Source: Rhodamnia argentea
Lineage: Eukaryota > Streptophyta > Magnoliopsida > Myrtales > Myrtaceae
DNA: 64,000 nt
Assembly: GCF_020921035.1 (NCBI RefSeq)
Contig: NC_063156.1
Coordinates: 26,832,283 to 26,896,282 of the forward strand
Direction: 5' to 3'
The translations under genes were made by a program, and so were the position numbers. Shown one piece after another: positions 14,165 through 25,389 of the stretch; the stretch's first letter is position 1, and every line of letters begins with the position of its first letter. The notes under the pieces are model-generated. The model did not search any database, was not told where the DNA came from, and saw nothing but the letters and a program-made list of their open reading frames with translations.

Positions 14165-17100
14165 TCAGTTACCTTCAAACAATTCCCATCCTTCATCCTC
14201 CAGCTCCTTCTGACCAACGCTGGCTTCTTCCTCTTCGATAACTCTCTTTGAAGGCAAGCCGATGTCATCAAATGTGTTCGGAGGTCCTATCTTGTTCGGA
14301 ATCTTTAATGTTTTGCCTTGTTCAGGTATCGTATCAGTGGAAATACCGCTTAGATTGGACCTGGATGATGAAGATGTGTTGCGACTCATGTTCCTCGAGG
14401 AAACGGATTTGCTCAAGTGAACGCCCCTATCGAAATTTTCTTTCAGTGACTTCACATCCCGGCAGATCACGGCAATCTCCCCTCTGAACAAGTGTTATTA
14501 GAGGGAATATAGCAAGAGGTCATTTGACATTTTGTACAAAAGGAAATTGCAGCTCATATAAAATAATGCACATGAGGAACGCAATGCATCTTAAACCCTT
14601 TGCTTCAACAACATCCAAACTCCAAAGACAAAATTGCTCACAGATCTCCAAGACAAAATTACTTAATGACGGATCTACTCAAGTTGGTACTCTAGTAACC
14701 CTGGATGGTCACTGGTGGGTTCAAGTTCAACTGTTAGTGCAACCACATAGAGCATATATCAAATGTGAAAGAATCCCTGCAACTTTGTAAAGATTTTTCT
14801 GGGATGATTACAGCTAATCAGCGGTATGGAGCAGATGGGTGGTTTGACTTCAGACACTTTGTGCTGGAATACGTGTGCTGGAATACGAGTCAATTCAGGA
14901 GATAAAGGGGGCAAAACTGCTAATGAACAAGGAAGAATTAATAAAAGCTTACCAATCAAGCACAACACAATCTTGATTACCTTAGCAAAAGAACTAAAAG
15001 TACGGTCATTTTCCTTTCAACCTAGGTTGGACAAAAGTTCCTCCAACCGGACACATGGAGGGCTTTCATTAAAAGTTTGGTCACCAGCTTGTCACTCTTA
15101 CTCACATAAGACCGCTTTCCTTAGTGCTCTATTATATCCTTGGTCAATTTTCTTTTAAGTTACAAAGTTCAATCACGTTCTTCAAGGAGACAAACAACAC
15201 ATAGCAAAAGATGATATAAAGAGACTCAAAGCAGATACTCTTGTTTGCTACCCCTTTTCTGTTTGTTGTCTTCTTCTTTCTTCACATATTCACTCAACAG
15301 CAAGAGTGATATATTAATTATCTTGCGTCATCGTTTATTAAGTTCTTATCTTGAGTTCACTTCATCTCTCGGTGGTTTTTCACTTTCCAAATTACTTGAG
15401 GTAATGACGTTTTACTCAGAAAAAATGTGCTTAGTTGCTTTCTTTTGTCATACTTGAACGTAAGTATGACAAGATATCGCTCACGCTACCATTATGCTAA
15501 TACAAGGACATGAGCGGTTGATGTTTGGGAAATTATTACGTGTTTGGGTATATATTGCATCGGAGATGTTTCGGCTTTTTCAAACTTGAATTACAAGAGA
15601 TTAAAAAAAACAGTAGATTTTACTGCTATGTAACAGTTTATGATATATGTAACAAGACTTGCCAATATGTTGTTCACCGAGCGCCGAACTTACGGCTACA
15701 ATGTAGTAGGAGTTTTAAGGGTGAAAACACCATGACATTGGTGGCACACGTGATGGGAAACAAGTGCATAGGTTAATGTCAACTAGATTGGTTGGAGGAA
15801 ATTCCTGGAAACGTGGCCCATAGAAATAAATATTAGTAGCAGAGAACACTTACTGGAGTGCATCGACAATATGGCCATGGTCCATGAGAAACATCCGCAG
15901 CTGTCCAAACATATGATAAAATTGCATTTAGTTAAGATATTTCCGTTGCTTAAATGTATACAACTATAATGGTAAAGTTTTTCTGCAAAGTTGCCACCTT
16001 GTTGTTCTGTTCTTCCTCTTCGTGTAATAACTTAGACTCATGAAGCACCTTCTCCAGGAGAGCTTGCTGTTCAGCCAAAGCACGTCCAGCAGTGGCTTCT
16101 TTTTCAAGCTTTTCCTTCTCGGCAACTTTTTTCAAATCCTCCGCTGCAGAAAGTCGAATTTCAAGTTCTTGGCGCATCTGCAGAAACATGGAACTGGCTA
16201 TTACAAGAAAAAAAGGTAAAAGGGCTAATGTCAGAGTCGAACCTTGCCAAAGTAACACAAACGCTCTGAAATTCCGATTTCAACAAATGACACTCATCAT
16301 CTATTTTTCAGTCTTCCATGAAATGTGACACAATATAAGCTTAAACTCTAGCAGTGATAGACTTCATGATTACATTTCGCTTGAATCTAAACCATTAAAC
16401 CTGCCTGCATAACGGCAACATGAAAGAATGGCATGACTTCAATAGAGGTAGCTCAAGGTCACCTGGATTAACAAAAAGGAAAATTGAAGCACCTGAACAA
16501 TAATTGCAAGAGATTTGTCCCTTTCATCCAACAACCTGAGTAAATGAGATTGAAGCTCCTTTGCTTCAGTCGATAAAATAGCTCTTTCTCCATAAACTTC
16601 ACCTGCATGCTGCAACCATAGAAAATGAATCAGCTTTATGTTCACTTTGAAATAATTCAAAGGTTCAACAAGATGTAAGTAAGAAACTAACAACCATATC
16701 ATTTGCTTCCTTAGTAAGCACTAACATCCGGTTGAGTTCCTCAATCTTTAAGTAAATATCATGTCCCTCGGTAGAAGCTTCCTCTTTAGCTTGTTTTGCA
16801 ACTTTCTCTTTTTCTTCAACTTCTCTCATGAGGTTGACAACCAAATCCATTGCCGAGAAAAGGGTAGTCTGCAGCATTGAGCACTGATAAAACATTGTAG
16901 CTTGATGATAGTAAATAAATAGTGGCATTAGGCCCTAACAAGTATCAAAGGCTTAACCAGATATTACTTTGTATGCTTCAGCATTCTCAATGATCGGTTT
17001 GAAAAGTTCATGAATTTCGCTAGAGCAGGTGGTTTTCAACTTCAAGGGTGACTCCTCTCCAAAACAGTGTTTCGAGGCAGCATTATCTTCTTCTGCTTTT

Positions 17101-18585
17101 TCGCCAGTATTGTTACTTACAAGATTGATGGAATCAGCTTCCAAATGACATTTTGGAGCTACTAAAAGATGCTCTAATATTTGCTCACAACCAGAGTGCC
17201 CTGTCTTTAGAGAAGTGCTAGTAAAAGTTGATTCTGCTTGATAGCTACTTTCACTTCTCCTCGTGTTACAATCATCTGCCTGAGAGCCATAAGAACCTCT
17301 TTGATTAAACTTTGCATCTGCAATTGTTAAACTAGAGATATCACTAGATTTAGCTGGTTCAACAGGCAAACTCCTCCCAGGAGTGGCAAGTGGCCGATTA
17401 GTAGCCCCCAGCAAAATCACTTCTGCACTTTCGGTCTGGCTGTGTGGTTTCGGCTCAGTGGTTAATCTGAAATCTGGAGCTTGATTAGCCTCTATGAATC
17501 TGGTTACACGCACTCGATCTTTTTCCAATGCAATCAGTTCATCAGTCTCAAAGACTCGACCTCTCTTGTCACTGCTGCTGGAGGTAGATGCCTCCGGACT
17601 GATTCTTGGAGTATTGCTAGATATGGTATCTCCATTTCTACTAGCTGCTTTTGCTTCTGAAGAAGCTGCATTTGCTTTCTCAGCCATACTTCGGCGCCTC
17701 GATAAAGAGCTCGGTTGGTCAGATCGAACTTCACATTGGCATAACAGAATAATTAGTTAAACATCTAAGGTGTCGTTTTATCAACAATAGCACCTTCATT
17801 CACGAGAAAAGAAGTGATGGACCATCAAAAAGAAAACAATACAGTACACCAATTATTGTATATTTCAGTGAAACTACCTTAAAAAGTGAATTAACTATTG
17901 AAGGGAAGAAAATCACATGAAGTATAGAAATAATTAAAGATGGTTTGAACACTCTAAATGGAAATGAATCTAGCTATCACCTTCTCCATCAGATAGATTA
18001 AGTGATCCCAGGTATTGAGAAGGGGAACTCTGGGGTTTTTCCTGCACTGAAACATAAGGAAGAATTTCTGAAAGAACAACCTCAACAGCAGCATCGGCAT
18101 CCTTAGAATTTTCAATAGCAACTGCCTTCAACACACGAGCATCAAGCTGTATCAAATGAGAAATATGCGTTATTACTATAAGAACATAAAGAATAACTCG
18201 AAAGCATCATCGATCAAACTCAAAAGGAAGTCTTTCAAAAACTCTACAGGTTCCAGGGAGCTGCAGTACCTCCTGAGATACAAGGCCACGAAAACTACAC
18301 TAAGAGAAACCCTTCTTGGACTTCTTAAACTCTCCATCTTCTACAAACACGACTTAAATTACTTTTCTGTTCCATCTTAAACTTCACAGTGTAATACCAA
18401 CGGTATGAACAAACACATAACATTAGTTGTTCCCCACTCCCAACTGGCTATAACTGGAAGAGTATAATGATAAATGATATGTCTTGACTGGACTGCAAAA
18501 CACTGATCCTTCCACTAAAAGAGACTTAAGTCCTCACCTGTGGAAATAGCTCCTGCAAGCACCGATATACAGTAGAGAAACCCAT
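14165..18585 (-). CDS. CUE-domain protein with extended coiled coil
   Basis: Probably a ubiquitin-binding adaptor. Eight exons, in coding order: 18538-18585, 17981-18146, 16968-17728, 16695-16868, 16493-16609, 15998-16177, 15854-15900, 14165-14483. All phases join and give 603 residues. Residues about 8-50 form a CUE-type module (LQELFPQLDARVLKAVAIEN followed by VEVVLSEILPYV). A serine-rich, low-complexity middle section runs to about residue 310. Residues about 326-480 are heptad-like and charge-rich (MREVEEKEKVAKQAKEEAST; EIRLSAAEDLKKVAEKEKLE), a long coiled coil. The acidic tail ends EDEGWELFEGN. A putative acceptor at 18604-18605 suggests a 5' UTR intron. Arabidopsis has CUE proteins of this general type; I do not recognise a named orthologue. 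Last intron about 1.37 kb. Confidence 0.86.
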
Positions 18586-20996
18586 TATCCCAAAGCTTCA
18601 GACCTGCGTGATGGCAGAAAGTCCAGAAAAAATTATTAAAACCATGAACACACACCGGCAATTCAATCATCAGTGATCAATTTTCACATTGCAGCTCGAT
18701 AAAATAGCAAATAAAGGGAAATTCAATCAAATCCTCAATGGTCATTTTCTCGTTGCAGCCCGACCAATTAGAAACAAAAGAACTCTCAACTTCTTTTATC
18801 ATAGATTCAAAAGGGTGGGGAAGGACGGTACAGGATTAGCAAATGCAAACCCGTTGATGTAAAAACCCACAGAGGAATGTTCGGTTTGATGGGTCGTCAG
18901 GGCATGAGGCTCCCGAGACTGACACGCAAATCAATCAACAAAACCGATGGAAAGTAACAACACTGAGGTCCAGAATAAAGCGGTTCTACCCCTCAACAAC
19001 AATTCATGGCCGTGCCACACAAACAGAGAAAAAAAACGAGGGGAAAACGAAAGACCAGAACTAGCTGCAGCTTCAAAATTTCTGAAGAAATACAATCTCA
19101 AAACGAAAGTGATCACAGCAACGCAATTAAGCGACAGTAGTGCCCATCAGAAGCAACAGAAGAGACGCAACCACTCTCCTCATTCGCATCCCTCGAAACA
19201 TCAAACGAAAGAGAGAAACGATGACATGACATCAAATGAACGATTACAGATGAGACCTCTAAACTACACCGATGCTCGAATTCGTCACCGTAGAAAGTGG
19301 GGAACAGACGAAGCTATTCCTCGAGCGGAGCAACACGCGAAAGCTTTGACCTTTTTCCGTCGAATTCCGCTTTTTCTTTTTCCGACTTTCTTTGGGGGGT
19401 AAGAGTAAAAGAAACAGCTTGGTGAGGGAGGCAGCGAAGGGAGAGGTTCGTGGGATCGTAACGTCGGCTTATGCAGTTCCCTTTTTTCCGGGGGGAGACA
19501 CTGTGATGCTTAACATCAGTCATTTCAAGCAGGATCGCATTGGCAAAAATTCTGATGTGTGGGCATCAGCTGTGATCAAACCCCGGTCGACCCGATACAT
19601 TGCCAAGCTCGGTCTCGGCTTTACTCGTACATCGGTGCTCGAAATTCGACTCAAACTCGATCGAGCATCGACTTCTCTGCTCGAGCTCGACTCCACTGAA
19701 AAGTCTAGATTTTTAAGCTTGGATTTCGCCATCAACTTTTGGATGAATCCGAGCGTGTGCTTAAGTTTAATATAACTTGTCAGTCGTGCAATTCTAAAGA
19801 TTGATTTCTTTCATTTATTTATTTTTACTAACGAGATATAGTCGGGCTGACGCATTATCTGTCAAGATTATGCTTAAATTGATTAGCATGCTTGTCAAAT
19901 ATGACTCGAGCTCGATCAAGTATTACCTTTCCAACTCGAGTTCAACTCGGCTCTATTCGACGACCGTTGACTTATAAAAATGAACTCCAGCTTGAGTATA
20001 ATAAACTCGAATACCTTGTAACTCTAAGAATATTTGTGCCTCTTTATATAACTATTACGTAAATTGAAAAATAGAAGCTCAATTAGACTTGCAAGCCCGT
20101 CGATCCCAAAAAATAATGAAGCAGAGCTCGATCTATTCCGAAGTAGCTCGACTCATTTTCACTTTTAGTGGGATCGTGCCCATCTCTTTTACAAGTGAAG
20201 TCATATCCATAAAATCGTCTCGAGTATCCAACAAAATTGCACTCTAGTTCCTCGCCGTGGCCTTCTATTTCCGTACTTTGAATAACGAGGTCTATGGAAG
20301 ACTATCGTATCCAGAAAAGTTTCCATTGCTCCCGATACCATGCGCCGGAACACAGCTATGATTGACAAAATTCGAGTGGAATATTCACATGGAGCTCACG
20401 TAATCTGCGGTAATGACTTATCCGGTTCATTATACGGGGATAGGTCGGAGAAGATCAGTATGGGCTGGGCCTGGCCTGTCCATCCTTTGCGTCGAGCCCC
20501 GATTGACATAACCTCACGACATGGGCGGTCCCGACTTCCGAGCAAATGGCTCCCTTGATCGGCCCGCTAACCCGACCCCACATGCCCGGCTCGTTAAGAC
20601 CCCGCGTCGCCCGGATCTCCAATTCGAAGAGACCGATAACGGCCCTTCTCACTGGCCTAGATGCGAGACTTTCCGATCCACGGTTTGAGATCGCCTAGGC
20701 CTGCCCATAGACCGGGTTCACATGCCATAAGTTCATGCGAGCCCTGGCCCATTTATGCCCATAGCCTCAATTGGCCTCAACGAGAATAGTGCAACGCATA
20801 AAGAAGGTAGGTAGAAAAAAAATGAAATTGGTCATCCAAATGGGGTTGAACAAATTCCTAAACCAATGCGGTAACCGATTGTCTCCTTACAACACAACAA
20901 CCTTAGCCCTCGCTCTCTTTGGCCATTCTCACTTCATGTCACCCAAGAAACATCCTTAAATTAATGTGAAATGCGAACCACATGAGTCCCCGACCA
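18586..20996. other. Intergenic region between divergent genes, with AGCTCGA-rich repeat
   Basis: 18.6-19.5 kb should hold the 5' UTR and promoter of the CUE gene. From about 19590 to 20160 the sequence is crowded with degenerate CTCGA/AGCTCGA words, a dispersed repeat type also seen near 50.65-50.9 kb and 56.3-56.65 kb. From 20450 to 20760 there are GC-rich words (GGGCTGGGCCTGGCC, GGCCCGC) typical of plant element relics. No gene is supported. Confidence 0.5.
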
Positions 20997-21003
20997 TATA
21001 AAT
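20997..21003 (+). promoter_or_regulatory. TATA box of the eight-cysteine protein gene
   Basis: TATAAAT lies about 110 bp upstream of the preferred start codon at 21108 and would place transcription start near 21030. This argues against the more upstream in-frame ATG at 20982, which precedes the TATA box. Confidence 0.6.
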
Positions 21004-21107
21004 TGAAACTCACATGCCCTGAAAACCAAGAAAGGAAAGGAAAAACAAAAAGGAATCAGACTCTTGTGTTGGCTTCTTGTTTTGGTTTGCTTCTGATGAC
21101 AGTGGCC

Positions 21108-21659
21108 ATGGGAAGGACCAATTTTGCCACGTGGATGCTCTGCGTGGCACTAGTGTCGGTGCTCTTGGGCTATTCGGGCGGCGCCCCCTTGCAGCAACCG
21201 ACGCCGAGCCTGTTCCCGCCGCCGCTGCCCCCTAAGCCGCTTTGCGCCCCACAGTTCGCCCTTGTGAACCAGGCCTGCTCGATGATCATGCCGATGCCGG
21301 TGCCCCCTCCAGCTCCCCCGTCCCCACCTCTTCCCCCACCCGGCCCCCTGCCTCCACCACCTTGCCCCAATGACGAGAGCGAGCACGGTCACGGTCACGG
21401 TCATGGGCACCACCACCACCACCACCACTGCCACGGGCACAGACACCATCATCGGCACCGGCACGGCCAGCCCTGGAGAGAGCCATCCCCGGTGGAGCAA
21501 GACTGCTGCAAGTGGCTGAAGGAGGTGGACTCGGAGTGCGTGTGCGACTTGCTGGTCCACCTGCCCTCCTTCCTGGCCCGGCCAATTCATGACTACACCG
21601 TGATTGTGGGCGACTCGTGCAACGTCACTTATGCCTGCGGTGGGAGACTTCATCCGTAA
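21108..21659 (+). CDS. Secreted eight-cysteine (LTP/2S-albumin superfamily) protein with Pro/His-rich insert
   Basis: Single-exon gene, 183 residues from the ATG at 21108. I chose this start for its strong context (GCCATGGG) and position downstream of the TATA box; an in-frame ATG at 21096 is an alternative. MGRTNFATWMLCVALVSVLL begins a signal peptide. The mature protein shows the eight-cysteine pattern: C1 and C2 in LCAPQFALVNQAC, CC in QDCCKWLKEVD, CxC in SECVCDLL, then DSC and YAC. Between C2 and the CC pair sits about 80 residues of poly-proline followed by a His/Gly run (21385-21474), with two extra cysteines. The superfamily is usually extracellular and lipid-binding or inhibitory. Metal binding by the His run is inference. 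GC content is much higher than in the flanks. Confidence 0.82.
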   Translation: MGRTNFATWMLCVALVSVLLGYSGGAPLQQPTPSLFPPPLPPKPLCAPQFALVNQACSMIMPMPVPPPAPPSPPLPPPGPLPPPPCPNDESEHGHGHGHGHHHHHHHCHGHRHHHRHRHGQPWREPSPVEQDCCKWLKEVDSECVCDLLVHLPSFLARPIHDYTVIVGDSCNVTYACGGRLHP

Positions 21660-22637
21660 TTGAGTTTTAAAAAAAGATTAGTTTAATTTATGCGATTTGG
21701 AGTTGGATTAGTGTCATGCTTTACTGTCGATCTAAGTATTGCGTGTACTAGGGTAATGGCCTCTAATGTTAGTAATGGCAAATTGAACTTTATTCTTGTT
21801 GCTATCAGATTTAAAGGTTATCCTTGCCTAATTATTAATAATTCTTTGACAATGATCTCTTTTCCCTCGGGAACTACATAACAGCTCTCTTTTACATAAG
21901 TGCATTCATATCAAATCACCCCTCGAAATGGAGGAGACGATAACAAAATTGGAGCGTCCATTTTCACTTCGAGCCGTTAATTCACTTTTAATGACGAGAA
22001 AGTCGATTGGTTTACATCCAGTTGCGAAAAATCCCGAGAACGCAATCGATCGACAAAGTAATCTCTCTAACTATGCGATCATCCGGTTAATTATTTCGAG
22101 AATATCGCGTGTACTTCGATCTCTTTTCAGTCGCCTTTCGATCTTGGAATCGGAAAACCTCAGCTCCGATTTAATATCACAGAGTCGTTGAAAATGAAAA
22201 CTCGTGACATGACTGTATGATTTCATGACCTGATGAATCTATGTCGAGAGGTTGTGAATTGTCGAAGCATAGATAGATCAAACGAAAGTACACACCTAAT
22301 CATCGGGCGGGCTTGAGCCGAGCCCATCTTGGCCCGAACTTCAAAAGGCCTCGGCAAGCTCACACCCGGGCTCGAACTTTACGGGCCTGGTTAAGTGCCC
22401 AAGCCCGCCTTATGAGAAAGCATTGGCTGCTGTGGCAACGGAAAAATGAACATAAAAATACATTCACGAAAAGAAAATGTAGCACTACAGATTTGAGAAA
22501 TAATAACTAGCATAAACTCTCCGTTTATTTCGGGCAAAAATAAAGGATTTGCAAAATATTTTCGTGAAAATGATCACTTGTGTTGCTTACAAAGATAAAT
22601 TAACAAAAAAATTTCTCACCATCCAGGAAAATATTTA
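21660..22637. other. Intergenic, no gene seen
   Basis: The 3' flank of the eight-cysteine gene. A GC-rich patch at 22300-22400 (GGGCTTGAGCCGAGCCC and similar) looks like a degraded element. Nothing coding is supported. Confidence 0.5.
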
Positions 22638-23319
22638 GGCTCCGTTTGTTTCGCAAAAAATGTGGCATTTTTGAAAAATATTTTCCAAAAAGTCATTTTT
22701 GAGGAAAATGACTATATTTTTCGGTGTTTGACTAAAATATGAAAAAGATTCGGAAAATGTTGTTCATCGTTTGGTAGGAAAATTGGATTTAATTTTCCTC
22801 CATGCACTCCTTTTCAATAATTCTTTTTCGTTTCTTTTTCATTTTAAAAAAATAATTTTTTTAATTATTTATATTTTTCTCTTTTCTCTTTTATTTGTTT
22901 TTTCTTATCCTTCTGGTTTCGGCCGGTCACCGACCATAGACCGGCCTCGCTAGATACGGCGAGACAAGGCTAGGCCCGACCTTGCCGGCCTCGGCGAGCA
23001 AACTGTGGCTAGCAACCAGCAAAGAAAGAAAATGAAAAGATTAAAAAAAATAAAAGATAATAAAAATTATAAAAAATTGATTTTTTTTTTAGATTATTAA
23101 AATAACATGAATGTAAAGGAGCTGGGGGATCAAAGGTGAAGGAAAATATTTTCGTCTTCTCAAAAAGAAGAAAAGATTTTCCCCACTTTTAAATGAGTTT
23201 TTTTTTTTTTTCATAGATGGAAAATGTTTTACTTGACCGGCTTATTTTCCGATAATCAAACTTCAAAAAATCCGAAAAATATTTTCCCGAAAGTCATTTT
23301 TCGCAAAACAAATGAAGCC
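22638..23319. mobile_element. PIF/Harbinger-like (Tourist-type) MITE with TTA target duplication
   Basis: The left end GGCTCCGTTTGTTTCGC (from 22638) matches the reverse complement of the right end, which reads GGCTTCATTTGTTTTGCG inward from 23319. Subterminal similarity continues (GAAAAATATTTTCC). The flanks are TTA at 22635-22637 and TTA at 23320-23322, the classic Harbinger target duplication. Length is 682 bp with no transposase. A GC-rich core (about 22920-23010) sits between AT-rich arms. Confidence 0.85.
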
Positions 23320-24451
23320 TTAGACACAAATTGTCATCGGTAACGAAAACGTTATTTTAAGCGATACAATCGATTATTTGCCAAAAAATATATTCGGAAT
23401 AGTTCAATTTTCGCGAACCAGACGAAAACAAATGAAAAGCTACGCACCGCGTCAGGAAATATTCACAAATTCAAGTTCTGAAGAACAGAATCATGTAAGT
23501 GAATGGCAGCTTATTTATTACAATATCTAGGAAGATGATGATGCGAAGGTGAACGGTCGGAATCTTATCGGATGATCGGGCGAACTTATATTCCAATCCT
23601 ATCTGCGAACCGAAAAGTAATATTTCCGAAAAATCCAAAAAAGTTGGAATAGCGACCCCATTCAGGAGCGTGCATTCCGTGTCCCTTAATTTTTTTTTTT
23701 TCATCTTTATATCTCGAGAAAAAGGGAGAGGGAATAATTGACTTTTCATTCAATTTTTTTTTTTTAACTTTTGTTTTTTTACTTTTATGTTTGCGAATAA
23801 TTAGAAATTGGGGTCGGAGTCAAGTCGCTCCGTATTGACCTTTGAGGGTGAGAAGCTACCGAGCATTGCTTAGTAGTACGGGCTTTTTATTCTCGTCCCG
23901 TGTCGTGTCGACGGGTCTTGGGGACCGCCATAGGGTTCAATCGGGCAAGCAGGGCTCACCCGGTACATATTCTCTAATCCACGAGATTACCACCGAGCCG
24001 GAGCCGGAGCCGGTGGGGCCGACTTGGGATTCTCCTAATCACGCGTTCGAATTCCTCCGATTGCCGTTTCATCTCGGGAAACCTTGGTTCGCTTATGGCG
24101 TAAGCTCGATTTGGACACAAGGCGTAAGATGACTATGATTTTATTCGGGAGCTGCATCTGACGGTGCGCTGATTAGGGCTCTTGCACAAATGAACAGTAG
24201 TTATGGCTTTAATCGAATATTTAGAGTGTGTGCGTAAACCTCTTATAAATTTCGATCAATTATGTGATGATGCACAAAATCTCCGGTTGGTCTTCGACAA
24301 CATCAAAGTCTTCCGGCTGTTATTAGATCTATACAACCGAAGAGAGTCCCCCCGAGTCCCCTCGGGACTTAGGAGGACTCTAGACCTGGACCGTTTGTAA
24401 GGAAGATCATATAGCGATAAAAAAATTAGTTAAAGCTGTTAGGTCATACAT
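23320..24451. other. Intergenic, no supported gene
   Basis: AT-rich sequence with T-tracts near 23690 and 23752. Short open frames at 23842-24132 and 24203-24400 lack recognisable domains, splice structure or promoter features. I do not call them genes. Confidence 0.45.
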
Positions 24452-24969
24452 TAAGAGAATAATAGCATAAGTACCAAAAGTTATGTATGTAGCTCACTTT
24501 GGTGCAAAAAGTTTTATCCATGTCACTTAAGTGCCAATCTATAAAAAAAAAAAATGATCGTTTGAGTGCCAATTTTGATATGCATTGCTGAAAATCTAAC
24601 GTGGCATTTTTTTATTAATATTTAAAGTTGATGTGACTCACTAGAAGTCTAGTCAGCAGTAAAAAAAGGCTAAAAGTTGTAAAAGAAACATAATGAAAAA
24701 TAAATATTTAAAAAATAGTTTTTAGCTTATTTATAAATGTTAAATTTTTTTAAAGCGTAGAAGTTCACGTGAGCTTTTTTTTTTTAATGCCATTTTATAT
24801 TTAAAATTTAATTATTAATATCACGTATTAATTTTGGCCGAGATATCTCGTTAGTGACATTTAAGTGATCGTTTTTTCTTCAATTTGACACTTAAGTGTC
24901 CGACGAAAATTTTTGATAATAAATCGAGCGTCGTACATAACGTTTAGTACTTATGATATTTTTCTCTTA
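24452..24969. mobile_element. Foldback/MULE-like element, family A copy 1, with 8-9 bp target duplication
   Basis: The left end TAAGAGAATAATAGCATAAG (24452 onward) matches the reverse complement of the right end (TAAGAGAAAAATATCATAAG, inward from 24969). The arms remain similar for roughly 100 bp, including CACTTAAGTG. TCATACAT occurs at 24444-24451 and again at 24970-24977; counting the following T gives 9 bp. Length 518 bp, non-coding. An 8-9 bp duplication with long arms points to a hAT- or Mutator-class element. Confidence 0.85.
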
Positions 24970-24973
24970 TCAT

Positions 24974-25015
24974 ACATTGATAATATTTTTTTTTTTTGGT
25001 TAAATACATTGATAA
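24974..25015 (+). repeat. Short oligo(T)-GGTTAAA insertion flanked by an 11-bp repeat
   Basis: TACATTGATAA occurs at 24974-24984 and 25005-25015. Between them is a T run followed by GGTTAAA. It overlaps the right target duplication of the adjacent foldback element and resembles the short insertions at 43.35-43.42 kb and 51.17-51.27 kb. Confidence 0.65.
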
Positions 25016-25389
25016 GAAGTTGTTACCCGGTATTTGTACTGTGCATAGCATAGGTGGGACTGGCTCTCTCGAGTGTAGGCCACCAGCTGTAGGTGTTATA
25101 CCTTACGGACACTGCATGGTCAAAATGTACACCCTATATAACAATTGATATATGTTGAGTTGGACTTCCAGGTGAAATTGGACTCACCTATGATAGTGGA
25201 CTCAATTTCTAAAAAATCTATCTTTCGAACATTTAAATTCCAAAGTTTGCGTTTGACTTGCAGTATGGAATTTCCATTAAGTCCGGCTATAGAATGTTTT
25301 AGAGCTTAAAATGCACGAATAACTACTTTTATGATTTAAATGTGGATTCGACACAAATTTCAGGGTTGTCGGTGCTCAATTAATTTATC

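Noticed and set aside
20982-21107. Upstream in-frame extension of the eight-cysteine protein (ATG at 20982)
   Set aside because: It precedes the TATA box at 20997-21003 and would put a charged segment before the signal peptide; the ATG at 21108 has strong context.
21405-21480. CRISPR-like or satellite array from the repeated CACCAC units
   Set aside because: It is codon repeat for a histidine run inside a protein, without spacers.
21150-21653. Minus-strand open frames opposite the eight-cysteine gene
   Set aside because: Shadow frames created by high GC and trinucleotide repeats; no homologous features.
23842-24400. Possible small genes from two short plus-strand frames
   Set aside because: No domain, promoter or splice evidence; they lie in an element-rich stretch.
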